64,000 bases of DNA from CAMDPA01 sp964574325 (GTDB taxonomy: Bacteria > Pseudomonadota > Alphaproteobacteria > Rhizobiales > Hyphomicrobiaceae): positions 6,462 through 70,461 of the forward strand of contig CAZNMY010000022.1 of NCBI GenBank assembly GCA_964574325.1, in the 5' to 3' direction. This document shows positions 52,384 to 61,660 of this stretch, piece by piece; position 1 is the first letter of the stretch; each line of letters begins with the position of its first letter. The notes beneath the pieces are model-generated. The model saw nothing but the letters and a program-made list of their open reading frames with translations, ran no database searches and was not told the DNA's origin. The translations under genes were made by a program, and so were the position numbers.

Positions 52384-52926
52384 ATGCCGCGTTTGCCGCC
52401 TGTCGAACCTGAAGCGCTCAGTCCGGAAAAGAGGGCGGCGTATGACGAAATTCTGCGCGTGCGCGGACAGGTGCGTGGGCCGTTCGCGATCTGGCTGACG
52501 AGCCCGGAGCTGTGCGAGCGGGCGCTGGCGCTGCAGGACTGGTTTCCCAAGCGGGGCAAGCTCGACCGGCGGTTGCTGGAGTTGATGATCCTCGTTCTGG
52601 CGCGGGCAGCCACGGCGCAATTCGCGTGGTTCGTGCACGAGCCGCACGCGGTTCGGCTGGGGGTGTCGCAGGCCGTCGTCGAGGCGATCCGAGAGCGGCG
52701 GACGCCGGATTTCGAAAAGGAGGACGAGCGGCTCGTCTACGACATCACGCGGGAACTCGATGCAACGCGGACGCTGTCTCAGGCAACCTATGACCGGGGT
52801 GTCGCGATGCTCGGATCGGAGGCGATGGTCGAGCTCGTTTCGGCCGTCGGGTTCTACGTCATGGTGGCGATGACGCTGAATACCTTTCAGGCGCCGGTGC
52901 CGGGTGGCAAGCTGCCGTTGGCCTGA
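52384..52926 (+). CDS. Carboxymuconolactone decarboxylase-family protein
   Basis: A 180-residue all-helical protein of the CMD/AhpD-like family. LDRRLLELMILVLARAATAQFAWFVHEPHA (residues ~60-90) is the conserved core; the catalytic CxxC of AhpD is absent (AQFAWFVHE instead), so a thiol peroxidase role is unlikely. It fits the branch of 4-carboxymuconolactone decarboxylase-like proteins of uncertain activity. ATG at 52384 has GGAGA seven bases upstream; the longer frame from 52021 runs through the REP pair. Confidence 0.82.
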   Translation: MPRLPPVEPEALSPEKRAAYDEILRVRGQVRGPFAIWLTSPELCERALALQDWFPKRGKLDRRLLELMILVLARAATAQFAWFVHEPHAVRLGVSQAVVEAIRERRTPDFEKEDERLVYDITRELDATRTLSQATYDRGVAMLGSEAMVELVSAVGFYVMVAMTLNTFQAPVPGGKLPLA

Positions 52927-53046
52927 CTCGGAAGGTGACTTGGAAAGTGACTGGGCGCGGCGGCTGGGGGTGATCCATTCGTGGGCGAGGGCCGTTATTG
53001 CCCGGACAGACCTCAACTCAGTCCGCCGAAGGATCCGGCCATCCCG

Positions 53047-54420
53047 ATGACCACCGAGCCGCTCGACATCGCCGTTATCGGCTCTGGTATCTCGGGGCTG
53101 AGTGCTGCCTGGCTGTTGTCGCAGCGGCATCGGGTGACGCTGATCGAACGGGAGAACCGTCTCGGCGGGCACAGCAACACGGTCGTTGCGCCGGGGCCGG
53201 GAGGAAGCTCGGGCGGTGGCGTGCCTGTAGATACCGGGTTCATCGTCTACAATCCGGAGACCTATCCCAACCTCGTGCGGTTGTTCGAGCACCTGCAGGT
53301 GCCGGTTGCGCCGACCACGATGGGGTTCGCTGTTTCGCTCGACGGCGGCGCCTACGAGTATTCGGGGACAACGGTGCGGGGTCTGTTCGGACAGCCGGCC
53401 AACGCATTCCGGCCGTCGCACTACAGGATGATCGCGGAGATCCTGCGGTTCTTTCGCGAAGCTCCCGAGTTGCTGGATGGGCCGGCATCGCGGCAGTCGC
53501 TGGGGGACTATCTCCAGGCCGAGGCCTATTCATCGGGCTTCATCCACCGGCACATCCTGCCGATGGCGGCAGCGATCTGGTCGACGCCGTCGGCGCGGGT
53601 GCTCGATTTTCCCGCGGCGAGTTTCGTCCGGTTCTACGCGAGCCATGGTCTCCTGCGGGTCAACAACCGGCCGGAGTGGCGCACGGTCGCGGGCGGCAGC
53701 AGAGAATATGTGTCGCGTCTGGCGAAGGCGTACCGGGGGCGCGTCGAGACGGGCGCTGCCGTCGTCAGGGTTCGGAGAAGTTCAGACGGGGCCTGGATCA
53801 AGACGTCGGCGGACGATGCCGAGCGGCGCTTCGATGCTTGCGTATTCGCCTGCCATGCCGACGAGACGCTGTCGCTGCTGACGGACGCCGATGCGCACGA
53901 GCGCGCGTTGCTCGGAGCCTTTCGCTACAGCTCCAATCGCGCGGTCCTGCACACGGATGCGACGCTGATGCCGAAGCGCAAGCGGGTGTGGTCGAGCTGG
54001 AACTACATCGGGTCGAGGACGGCGCGCGGACATGACGCCTTGTCGGTGACCTATTGGATGAACGCACTGCAGCCGCTCGCGACGGCGCGCGACTACTTCG
54101 TCACGCTCAATCCACATCGGCCGCTGGCGCCGGGAACTTTCATCGACGGGTTCGACTATCGGCACCCACAGTTCGACCAGGCGTCGCTCGATGCGCAGCG
54201 CCGTTTGTGGAGCCTGCAAGGGCGTCGTCGAAGCTGGTTCTGCGGCAGCTATTTCGGTTACGGTTTCCACGAGGACGGACTGCAGGCGGGGCTTGCAGCC
54301 GCGGAGTTGCTGGGGGGCGTGCGGCGGCCGTGGCAGGTGAACGGCGAGTCGGCGAGGCTGCATCTCGAAACGGGGGCGCGCGGCGGGGAGCCGTCTTCGG
54401 GTCTCGAGAGGGTGGCATGA
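53047..54420 (+). CDS. FAD-dependent oxidoreductase of the CFA-synthase operon (COG2907-type)
   Basis: A 457-residue flavoprotein of the amine-oxidase fold. The dinucleotide motif is IAVIGSGISGLSAAWLLS (residues ~9-26), then ERENRLGGHSNT. VDTGFIVYNPETYPNL and WRTVAGGSREYVSRLAKA are hallmarks of the COG2907 group. The C-terminus FCGSYFGYGFHEDGLQAGLAAAELL closes the FAD site. The two next genes overlap and encode DUF1365 and a cyclopropane-type methyltransferase. This trio is widespread in proteobacteria and is thought to modify membrane lipids, in some species under stress-sigma control. ATG at 53047; the longer frame is unsupported. Confidence 0.9.
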   Translation: MTTEPLDIAVIGSGISGLSAAWLLSQRHRVTLIERENRLGGHSNTVVAPGPGGSSGGGVPVDTGFIVYNPETYPNLVRLFEHLQVPVAPTTMGFAVSLDGGAYEYSGTTVRGLFGQPANAFRPSHYRMIAEILRFFREAPELLDGPASRQSLGDYLQAEAYSSGFIHRHILPMAAAIWSTPSARVLDFPAASFVRFYASHGLLRVNNRPEWRTVAGGSREYVSRLAKAYRGRVETGAAVVRVRRSSDGAWIKTSADDAERRFDACVFACHADETLSLLTDADAHERALLGAFRYSSNRAVLHTDATLMPKRKRVWSSWNYIGSRTARGHDALSVTYWMNALQPLATARDYFVTLNPHRPLAPGTFIDGFDYRHPQFDQASLDAQRRLWSLQGRRRSWFCGSYFGYGFHEDGLQAGLAAAELLGGVRRPWQVNGESARLHLETGARGGEPSSGLERVA

Positions 54421-55238
54421 GCAGCGCTCGTTCCTGCCTCTATGTGGGAAAGGTCGTGCATCAGCGCGTCAGGCCGAAGCGCCACCGGCTGTCCTACAGT
54501 GTCTTCTCGATGTGTCTCGATGTCGACGAAATCGACGACCTCGCTCGAGGATTGCGCGGATTTTCGCGCAACCGTTTCGGCTGGACGAGCTTTCACGATC
54601 GGGATCACGGCGCGGGCGATGGTACGCCGGTCGGGGGACATATTCGCGCTCTGCTCGATGCGGCGGGGTTGGCGCGGTTCGGGGCTCGGGTGCAGATCCT
54701 GTGCTATCCGCGCATCCTCGGCTATGTGTTCAATCCGCTGAGCGTCTATTTCTGCGCCGCCGAGGGCGAGCGGCCGGGCGTCATCGTGTACGAGGTCAAC
54801 AACACGTTCGGCGAGCGCAAGAGCTACGTCATCCCCGTGGGCGACGATGCCGGCGCGGTGGTTCGGCAATCGTGTGCCAAGGAAATGTATGTATCGCCGT
54901 TCACGAAGGCCGAGGGGCGCTACACGTTCTCGATCCGCCCGCCGGGGGGCGCGGAAGACGATGTTCTCGTCGGGATCACATTGCGGGACGAGCAAGGTGC
55001 GGTGCTGAACGCGCGCTTCCGTGGACGTCATGTGGCGTTGACGAGCGGCAGTCTCGTTGCGGCGTCGGCTGCCCATCCGCTGATGACGTTGAAGGTCCTG
55101 GCCGGCATCCATCTGGAAGCCGCGCGTCTATGGACGAAAGGCGTTCCGATCGTGCCGAGGCATGTCTCGCCGGCATATTCCTTCACGGTGGTCGGAGCAG
55201 GGGACGGCGAAGGTGCGGGGACGAAACTTCATGCGTGA
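54417..55238 (+). CDS. DUF1365-family protein
   Basis: A 273-residue protein of the DUF1365 family. CLYVGKVVHQRVRPKRHRLSY opens it, and CYPRILGYVFNPLSVYFC (~95-112), VYEVNNTFGERKSYV (~122) and AKEMYVSPF (~150) are conserved blocks. No membrane helix is clear. The function is unknown, but it always travels with a CFA-type methyltransferase and a COG2907 flavoprotein. It overlaps the gene before by four bases and the gene after by eight. Confidence 0.9.
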   Translation: MSSARSCLYVGKVVHQRVRPKRHRLSYSVFSMCLDVDEIDDLARGLRGFSRNRFGWTSFHDRDHGAGDGTPVGGHIRALLDAAGLARFGARVQILCYPRILGYVFNPLSVYFCAAEGERPGVIVYEVNNTFGERKSYVIPVGDDAGAVVRQSCAKEMYVSPFTKAEGRYTFSIRPPGGAEDDVLVGITLRDEQGAVLNARFRGRHVALTSGSLVAASAAHPLMTLKVLAGIHLEAARLWTKGVPIVPRHVSPAYSFTVVGAGDGEGAGTKLHA

Positions 55239-56493
55239 GCCGAGGGTAACAGCGCGTGCGGCGCCGGCATCTTCCGCGGAAGGCGCCGTTGTCCGGCCGG
55301 CGGCCGGTCCCAGTTGGGGTGACCGCGCATTCATCGCATTCATCCGCTTGATCGCAGGGCGTCTCGAGGCGGGGCGAATCTGCGTGACCGCGCCGGGCGG
55401 TGCGAGCGCGAACATCGCCGGGCGTCTTCCGGGCCGAGAGGTTCACATCGGGTTCTCCAACTACGGCGCGCTCTGCAAGGTTTTGACGCGGGGCAAGCTC
55501 GGGTTTGCCGAGGCCCATATGGACGGCAGTGTAGAGGTGTCGGACCTGCATGCCCTGTTTCACCTCGTTCTCGACAACGAGGCGATGTTCACGGGTGCTC
55601 GAAAGCTGCTGGCGCGTGCGAACCGGGGTGATCGAAGCGTGCATCGCCGGCGCGACAACACGCGGTCGGGGAGCCGGCGGAACATCGCGGCGCACTATGA
55701 TCTCGGCAACGATTTCTACCGACTGTGGCTCGACGAGGGGATGACGTATTCGAGTGGCCTCCATGCCTCGTCGTCGACATCGCTCGAGGACGCACAGGCC
55801 GCGAAGATCGCGCGCGTGATCGAGTTGCTGGAACTGCGTCAGGGGCATCGGCTGCTCGAGATCGGGTGCGGATGGGGCAGCTTGATCGAGGCCGCGGCGC
55901 GGCGAGGTGCTGCGGCGACGGGCATTACGATCTCGTCGGAGCAATTCGACTGGGCGCGGGATCGAATGGCGCGCGAGATGCCGGGCGCGACGGCGGATAT
56001 ACGCTTTCTCGACTATCGCGATGTCACGGGGGCGTTCGACCGGATAGCATCTATCGAAATGATCGAAGCTGTCGGCGAGGCGCACTGGCCCGACTATTTC
56101 CGCGCGCTGTCGGAGCGTCTGGCGCCGGGAGGCGTCGGTGTGATCCAGGCGATCACGATTCCAGAGCGCTTCTATGCCGATTATCGCCGGTCGCCAGACT
56201 TCATCCAGCGCTACATTTTCCCCGGCGGCATGCTGCCGACGATCGAGGCCATGGAGGTTCACGCGAAAGCCAATGGGCTCGCCTTCGAGGTCGTCGAGCA
56301 GTTCGCAGCGAGCTATGCGCTGACGTTGCATGCCTGGCGCAGCCGCTTCGATGCCGCCTGGCCCAGGATCAGGCAGCTCGGATACGACGAGCGGTTCCGG
56401 AGGATGTGGGACTATTATCTCGCCTATTGCGCCGCCGGGTTCGAGCGCGGGGAGATCGACGTCGGTTTCTTCAGGGTGCGCAAGCCGGGTTAG
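55231..56493 (+). CDS. Cyclopropane-fatty-acyl-phospholipid synthase-family methyltransferase
   Basis: A 420-residue S-adenosylmethionine-dependent enzyme that adds a methylene or methyl group to unsaturated phospholipid acyl chains. NIAAHYDLGNDFYRLWLDEGMTYSS (~155-180) contacts the lipid. The SAM site is LLEIGCGWGSLIEAA (~210), with the acidic residue in ASIEMIEAVGE (~273). YYLAYCAAGF (~395) and FFRVRKPG end the protein. The block VIQAITIPE replaces the HTIG of E. coli Cfa, a change seen in the flavoprotein-linked branch. The product may be a methylated rather than a cyclopropane chain. ATG at 55231 lies eight bases inside the previous gene. Confidence 0.9.
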   Translation: MREPRVTARAAPASSAEGAVVRPAAGPSWGDRAFIAFIRLIAGRLEAGRICVTAPGGASANIAGRLPGREVHIGFSNYGALCKVLTRGKLGFAEAHMDGSVEVSDLHALFHLVLDNEAMFTGARKLLARANRGDRSVHRRRDNTRSGSRRNIAAHYDLGNDFYRLWLDEGMTYSSGLHASSSTSLEDAQAAKIARVIELLELRQGHRLLEIGCGWGSLIEAAARRGAAATGITISSEQFDWARDRMAREMPGATADIRFLDYRDVTGAFDRIASIEMIEAVGEAHWPDYFRALSERLAPGGVGVIQAITIPERFYADYRRSPDFIQRYIFPGGMLPTIEAMEVHAKANGLAFEVVEQFAASYALTLHAWRSRFDAAWPRIRQLGYDERFRRMWDYYLAYCAAGFERGEIDVGFFRVRKPG

Positions 56494-56609
56494 GCAAGCC
56501 GAAGCAGCCATGTCCGCAGTGCAGGGCTGCTGCAGGCAGCACAGCGTCTGGGGAAGGTGATGCGTAAGGATCGCTTGCGCTTCGCCCGGACCTCGCTGAT
56601 GACGTGGGC

Positions 56610-57812
56610 ATGTCCACATCCGGCGCGGTCAGCGTCAAACAATCGACCTTGATCGCTTTCGCTGCGGCCTTGACCGGGCTGATGCCGATGGCGACCGACA
56701 TCTATCTCATCGTGATGCCGGCTATCGCACGTGATTTCGGCGCGAGTCTGGCGGCGACACACTCCAGCATGGCGGCATTCGCGCTGGGCTTCGGCGTCGC
56801 GCATCTGTTCGTCGGCGTGCTTGCGGACCGCTACGGGCGGCGGCCGGTCGCCATCGGGGGCGCGTTCGCCTTCCTGGTGGCGACGAGTGCGGTGGTGATG
56901 TCGAGCAGTCTCGAAGTGCTGACCGTATGCCGCTTCGTGCAAGGGCTGGTGATCGCGGTCTGTCCGATACTCGGGCGGGCGATCGTGCGGGACGCCGTGA
57001 CCCCGGCCGAGGCGGCGCGTGTGTATTCGCTGGTCAACGCCCTGGCGTCGTTGTCGCCGCTGACCGCGCCATTTCTCAGCGCCATTGCGGCGGCCTGGGG
57101 AGGATGGCGCACGGCGATGGGACTGCTCTTCGTCTACGGGTTCCTCCTGCTGGCGGCGGTCGTGCTGCGCCTGCCGGAAACGCGGCCGCCGACGGTCGCG
57201 GATACGCCGACGCCGTTCGCGGCAGCGCGCGAGCTGCTGACGCACCCGCGTTTCATCTACGGCGCAACGATCACGATGCTGCTCTACAGCGCGCTGTTCA
57301 CGTGGATATCGACGTCGCCGTTCCTGATGATCGATGTGCTCGGCTTCTCGACGACGGGGGCCGCGGTCGTGCTGGGGCTGGGCTCGCTCGGCTATATGGG
57401 TGGCTCGCTGATCTCGGCGCGGCTCGCGGGGCGGATCACGCCCGAGCGGCTCGTCGCTGCCGGCGCGCCGCTGATGCTGGCCGGTGCGATCGGGGGCTAC
57501 TTCGCGTTGTCGCGGGCCAATCCCGGGCCGGTCGTGACGTTGATCATGATCCTGCCGTTCTATCTCGGGCTCGGGTTCACGCACGCGAACGCCATCCAGA
57601 TCGTGATGCGGCCGTTTCCACATATGGCGGGCCAAGCGTCGGCGTGGCTCGGGCTGTTGCAACAGGTGGGCGGCGTCGTGGTGTCGGTTCTGGCGGTGAG
57701 GGCAGGCGCCGGTTTCACTGCGATCGGCGTCATGATCGGGTGCTGTGCGGCCTTGTTCGCGGCGAGCATCTTGCTGCCGCGTGTGCTCGGTGGCGCTTCA
57801 AAGACGCCGTGA
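56610..57812 (+). CDS. MFS transporter, Bcr/CflA-like drug efflux family
   Basis: A 400-residue membrane protein with 12 helices. GLMPMATDIYLIVMPAIARDF (~16-36) is the Bcr/CflA opening, and VGVLADRYGRRPVAIGG (~72) is the conserved MFS loop between helices 2 and 3. CRFVQGLVIAVCPILGRAIVRDAV follows. The family exports drugs such as bicyclomycin or sulfonamides. ATG at 56610 or GTG at 56604 are both possible. The gene follows the lipid operon by about 116 bp without overlap. Confidence 0.88.
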   Translation: MSTSGAVSVKQSTLIAFAAALTGLMPMATDIYLIVMPAIARDFGASLAATHSSMAAFALGFGVAHLFVGVLADRYGRRPVAIGGAFAFLVATSAVVMSSSLEVLTVCRFVQGLVIAVCPILGRAIVRDAVTPAEAARVYSLVNALASLSPLTAPFLSAIAAAWGGWRTAMGLLFVYGFLLLAAVVLRLPETRPPTVADTPTPFAAARELLTHPRFIYGATITMLLYSALFTWISTSPFLMIDVLGFSTTGAAVVLGLGSLGYMGGSLISARLAGRITPERLVAAGAPLMLAGAIGGYFALSRANPGPVVTLIMILPFYLGLGFTHANAIQIVMRPFPHMAGQASAWLGLLQQVGGVVVSVLAVRAGAGFTAIGVMIGCCAALFAASILLPRVLGGASKTP

Positions 57813-57914
57813 AACCGGCGATCACGTTCGCGCGAGAAGGCAGACGTGAAGGATTGGCCCGCGCAGCCGTGCATGGTTATCATCCCGGTACGTGACGGAT
57901 GATCGGAGGGTCTC

Positions 57915-58751
57915 GTGCGGCGTTTCTCCTTTTGCCTGAAAGCCATCGGATGCCGGGTCGCCGGGGGCATCGTGCTGCTGGCCGTGATGGCCGCTTCGGC
58001 CGTTGCGCCGGCCGTCGCGCAGCAGTGCGTCGGACTGGCGCGTGGACCGTCCGTTTCGCTGGTGCAGCCCGCGAACTTCAAACTCGCGCAGAAAGCACAA
58101 GGCAGCGTCGGCATCACCTTCGTCGGGCACGCGACGTTTCTGATCGAGAGCCCCAAGGGCATCAGCATCGTGACGGACTACAACGACTACGTGCGGCCCC
58201 AGGTCGTTCCCGACATCATCACGATGAACATCGCGCACGACAGCCATTTCACGCGGGCGCCCGATCCGCGTATCCGCCACGTGCTGCCGGGGTGGAACCC
58301 GCGCGGCGGACCTGCGGAGCACGACCTCAAGGTCGAAGATGTGCACGTGCGGAACATATCGACGAATATCCGAGATTTCGCCGGGGGAACGCGGGAGTAC
58401 GGCAACTCGGTCTTCGTTTTCGAGGTGGCGGGGTTGTGCATCGCCCACCTGGGGCACCTGCATCATACGCTGACGGTGCAGCAACTCGGCCAGATCGGGC
58501 AAATGGACGTGCTGCTGGTTCCCGTCGATGGCGGCTATACGCTCGACCTCGACGGCATGGCGGAGGTGCTGAAGACGCTGAATGCGCGGGTGATGATCCC
58601 GATGCACATGTTCAGCTCGTTCGGGCTGGAGCGCTTCCTGCGTCGTGTCCGCCAGGACTTCGAAGTGGTGGAGCACCCGGTGCCGCGCGTTTCGATCTCG
58701 CGGGCGACGCTGCCCGACAAGCCGCAGGTCTGGGTGCTGCCGGGCCGCTGA
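57915..58751 (+). CDS. Exported metallo-beta-lactamase-fold protein
   Basis: A 278-residue protein with a signal peptide (GGIVLLAVMAASAVAPAVAQ, ~18-37). The MBL fold is shown by VGITFVGHATFLIESPKG (~64), NIAHDSHFTRAP (~104) and IAHLGHLHH (~174). The usual HxHxDH is altered to HDSHFT, so at most one metal would bind in the normal way. The late MIPMHMFSSFGLERF matches UlaG-like proteins. The start is GTG at 57915. It is periplasmic by prediction and its substrate is unknown. Confidence 0.82.
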   Translation: MRRFSFCLKAIGCRVAGGIVLLAVMAASAVAPAVAQQCVGLARGPSVSLVQPANFKLAQKAQGSVGITFVGHATFLIESPKGISIVTDYNDYVRPQVVPDIITMNIAHDSHFTRAPDPRIRHVLPGWNPRGGPAEHDLKVEDVHVRNISTNIRDFAGGTREYGNSVFVFEVAGLCIAHLGHLHHTLTVQQLGQIGQMDVLLVPVDGGYTLDLDGMAEVLKTLNARVMIPMHMFSSFGLERFLRRVRQDFEVVEHPVPRVSISRATLPDKPQVWVLPGR

Positions 58752-58894
58752 ATGCGGGGGTGACACAGCGATTTACCGGCTGTTCAGTACAATGCGATCC
58801 GGCGGCTGCCGAACCGGGCTTCGCTAACGCAGCCTTAGCGCGGCCGGGCGATGCTGACGACCATCTCGGAGTTGGCCCTCATCGGTATTGCGTC

Positions 58895-59548
58895 GTGCGG
58901 CTCGAAGCATCCTTCAGTGCGATCGGACTGATCGTTCTGCTGTCATTGGCGGAAAGCGAGCGCTTTGCCGCGTTGGCGCCGGTCGAAAAAGTGCCCGAAC
59001 GTGCGCCACGGCTGTGCACGTCGAGCATCAATCTCGTGGAGAACGTGCGAAACTACGAGTTCTTCGGCGCCCGGGCTGAAGCTGCCAGCACTTCGTTGCG
59101 CCAGCGGCTGCTCGTTTCGATGGACTACGAGGGGCGCGAGCGGCGGTTCACGGGCCAGACGGACTGGCACATCGAATGGCGCGCGTGCTTCGAGCACGAG
59201 GCAACGCGCTGCCGCATCGGTGGTGTCACGTCGACGGTCAATGTCACCTATACCCTGCCGAATTGGGCTGATCGCGATGCCGCGCCGGCTCGGCTGCGGG
59301 AGAGGTGGGACCGCTACATCGCAGGGCTCACGGTGCACGAAAAGGGGCATGGCGCGGTTGCCCACGACGTGGCGCGTGAGATCGAATCGGAGCTCGTCGG
59401 GATGGCCTCTGCAGCGGGCTGCGATGCGCTCAATTCGGCGAGCGTGCGGGTCGTCGACGAGGTCATGACCCGGGGCGAGGCGCGGCAGCGTGACTATGAC
59501 CGCGCGACGGTCCACGGCAGTACGCAAGGCGCGCAATTCCCGTTCTGA
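58895..59548 (+). CDS. Secreted DUF922 protein, Zn-protease-like
   Basis: A 217-residue exported protein. A short hydrophobic signal follows GTG 58895 (FSAIGLIVLLSLAESE). The DUF922 region (~40-200) has VENVRNYEFFGARAEA, then the helix GLTVHEKGHGAVAHDVAREIE, whose HEKGH matches the zinc-binding HExxH of metalloproteases. The longer frame from 57899 reads through the MBL gene and is not real. The true start may also be another codon nearby, as the ribosome site is weak. Confidence 0.72.
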   Translation: MRLEASFSAIGLIVLLSLAESERFAALAPVEKVPERAPRLCTSSINLVENVRNYEFFGARAEAASTSLRQRLLVSMDYEGRERRFTGQTDWHIEWRACFEHEATRCRIGGVTSTVNVTYTLPNWADRDAAPARLRERWDRYIAGLTVHEKGHGAVAHDVAREIESELVGMASAAGCDALNSASVRVVDEVMTRGEARQRDYDRATVHGSTQGAQFPF

Positions 59549-59797
59549 GTTGCGGTCGATATCATTTTCTATTGTGACCGCCATTTCGTTCGCGTGTTAT
59601 GCGGGCGGCAATTCGGTGTTTTCTCCGCGCGTGATCCGAGATAATATCGACACAGGAATTCGTTTTTCGAGCAGCGTGGCTTTCCAGGTCTAGAAAAAGC
59701 CGCTTGGGCCTGAGAAGAAGGGCTCAGCACATCGGGACAGCTCTGTTCGGGCACTTCTGTTCGGGCCGTCGTTCATCGTTCCATTGGGGCGGGGTGG

Positions 59798-60613
59798 ATG
59801 AGTACGCGTTTGCATGCGCTGGGTTTCGCGTCGGAATGGACGCCGGAGATGCTCTCGCTGATCGAGAAGCTGGCCGAGAACAAATCGAAGCTCGTCGGCG
59901 GGGCGAAGGGCAATTATCGCCTGTGGCGATCGCAGCAGGGTGCGGAGCTGTGGTTCCACTATCCGGCACGAAAAGGCGCAACGCGAACATCGCGCGCCGA
60001 GCAGCCGGAACTGCCGTTGCCCGAACGGCCGGTCGCCGTCACGCCGTTCCATCGTGGGCTGTCGAATTGTCAGGTCAGGATCGGGCGGTATCTGGCGATC
60101 GACCGGATCAATCCGCTCGAGGGCTCGTGCATGGCCTGGCTGCCGGCGCCCGCGGGCGGCGGCCGCGAGCAGGTGATCGTGCTCGAACTCGCGCCCTACG
60201 GACTGCACGCGCTGCGCACGCCGGCTTATGAGACGACCGCGCAGATCGTGTGCTTCGCCCACGCGGTGTGGGCGTATCCGGACGGGACGGCTTACAGCCG
60301 GGAGACGCCGAGCAACCGCCGCATCAGGGTCGGCTCGATCAATCCGATAACGGAAGCCGACGTGCCGGAGGTCAAGCTGTCGTACCGGCAGAGCCCGATC
60401 ACGCTGGGGCTCGCTACGGGGATCGTGCGGCGCGCGATACGGCACATCAACCCGGCGACGCGGGAGCCCTATTACTGGATGCTGCTCGAAACCAAGCGCG
60501 GGACGATCGACGTGGTCGCCAATCCGACGCAGGTTTCGGGCGACATATCCGAAGGCAACGTCGCCCAGGTGTGCGGCTCGTTCCTGGCGCGGCTCGCGGG
60601 CACCAGCGTGTGA
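59798..60613 (+). CDS. Conserved-looking protein of unknown function
   Basis: A 271-residue protein with no recognised domain. The first ~60 residues are helical (ALGFASEWTPEMLSLIEKLAENKSK), and the rest alternates strands with many aromatic residues (ELWFHYPARK, MAWLPAPAGG, FAHAVWAYPDG, PYYWMLLETKRG). No signal peptide or membrane segment is seen. The start at 59798 follows GGGGCGGGGTGG. Coding is supported by length and by normal codon use. The next gene is convergent and 13 bp away. Confidence 0.65.
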   Translation: MSTRLHALGFASEWTPEMLSLIEKLAENKSKLVGGAKGNYRLWRSQQGAELWFHYPARKGATRTSRAEQPELPLPERPVAVTPFHRGLSNCQVRIGRYLAIDRINPLEGSCMAWLPAPAGGGREQVIVLELAPYGLHALRTPAYETTAQIVCFAHAVWAYPDGTAYSRETPSNRRIRVGSINPITEADVPEVKLSYRQSPITLGLATGIVRRAIRHINPATREPYYWMLLETKRGTIDVVANPTQVSGDISEGNVAQVCGSFLARLAGTSV

Positions 60614-60626
60614 CGAAAAATGCAGC

Positions 60627-61127
60627 CTAGTTGCTGTCCTCGGGCAGGCGCGGCAGCGGCAGGCAATCGATACCGTCTTCGGCCAGTTCACGTGCCTCGT
60701 CGAGCGTCGCCTCGCCCCAGATGCCGCGCGCTTCGGCTTCCTTATGATGGATCTTGCGCGCCTCGTCGGCGAACTTCGGGCCGACGTACTCCGCCTTCTG
60801 CTCGACCTCGGCACGGACCTTCCGCATCAGGTCGAGAAACTGCTGTTGCACTTCGGCGCGCTGGACCGTTTCCGGGCTCGGCGCTGGCACGGGGACGGCG
60901 GGGGCCTGCTCGACATGGTGCTCGGCGGGCACCGCCACCTCGCGACTCTCCTTGGAACGGCTGCGCGTGGCCACGCCCGGCGACATCATTGCCTTCGTCA
61001 CCTTCCTGGAGCCGCACTGCGGGCATTCCACCTGACCCTTCTTCGCCAAACGGTCGTAGGCGGTGCTCGAGCCGAACCAGGATTCGAACTCGTGCTTCTT
61101 GTGGCAGACGAGGCGGTAGCGGATCAT
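60627..61127 (-). CDS. DUF1178-family protein
   Basis: A 166-residue protein that opens with MIRYRLVCHKKHEFESWFGSS and has CPQCGS (~36-41), a short zinc-ribbon-like Cys motif. The middle is a Pro/Ala/Val linker, and the C-terminal helix contains EYVGPKFADEARKIHH and EATLDEARELAEDGI. The function is unknown. In many Hyphomicrobiales it sits near grxC, as here (116 bp downstream of grxC on the same strand). Confidence 0.9.
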   Translation of the reverse strand: MIRYRLVCHKKHEFESWFGSSTAYDRLAKKGQVECPQCGSRKVTKAMMSPGVATRSRSKESREVAVPAEHHVEQAPAVPVPAPSPETVQRAEVQQQFLDLMRKVRAEVEQKAEYVGPKFADEARKIHHKEAEARGIWGEATLDEARELAEDGIDCLPLPRLPEDSN

Positions 61128-61243
61128 TTCAGGTCATTCCCTACGGCCGGTCCCTCCGTTCGTTCGTTCGAAGGCTCGGGCCTGCGATAATCTATGCCAA
61201 TTCGGTGCAGAGCGGAATCAGCATCGTTCCGCAAGGTTGGCGA

Positions 61244-61510
61244 TCAGGCGGCGAGCAGCGGGTCGAGGCCGCCGCGTGCGTCGAGGGCGTAGAGATCGTC
61301 ACAGCCGCCGACGTGGCGGTCGCCGATCCAGATCTGGGGCACTGTGTGACGTCCGGATTTCGCCTCCATCTCGGCGCGGAGGGCCGGCTTGCCCATCACG
61401 TTGATCTCCTCGAACGCGGCGCCTTTGCGCTGCAGAAGCTGCTTGGCCATCTGGCAGTAGGGGCAGATCGGGGTCGTGTAGATCGTGATCTTGTTCGCTG
61501 TGTCGGCCAT
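61244..61510 (-). CDS. grxC: Glutaredoxin 3
   Basis: An 88-residue dithiol glutaredoxin. The active site is TPICPYCQMAK (Cys16 and Cys19 by count), HTVPQIWIGDRHVGGCDDLY has the cis-proline and the glutathione-binding GGCDD. It reduces disulfides with glutathione in the cytoplasm. ATG at 61510 gives the family start MADTANKITIYT; the nine-residue extension from 61537 is unlikely. Confidence 0.94.
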   Translation of the reverse strand: MADTANKITIYTTPICPYCQMAKQLLQRKGAAFEEINVMGKPALRAEMEAKSGRHTVPQIWIGDRHVGGCDDLYALDARGGLDPLLAA

Positions 61511-61660
61511 CGGCTCTCCTGGCGGCCCTTTCGGCACCGCACTTCGATCTGGTCAGATGCATGTTTGGCAATCGAATGTAGTGAGTGCCAGCGCAGGACG
61601 GAAGATGGCAGCGATGCGACAGGTGTTGCCGGCGGGCAACTCGGCTTCGCGGCGAGAGGT

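Noticed and set aside
57899..58894. Plus-strand open frame upstream of the DUF922 gene
   Set aside because: It overlaps the MBL gene in another frame, and only the part after 58895 has a signal peptide and DUF922 motifs.
61070..61095. AGGATTCGAACTCG resembling a tRNA T-arm
   Set aside because: It lies inside the DUF1178 coding sequence and no other tRNA arms surround it.
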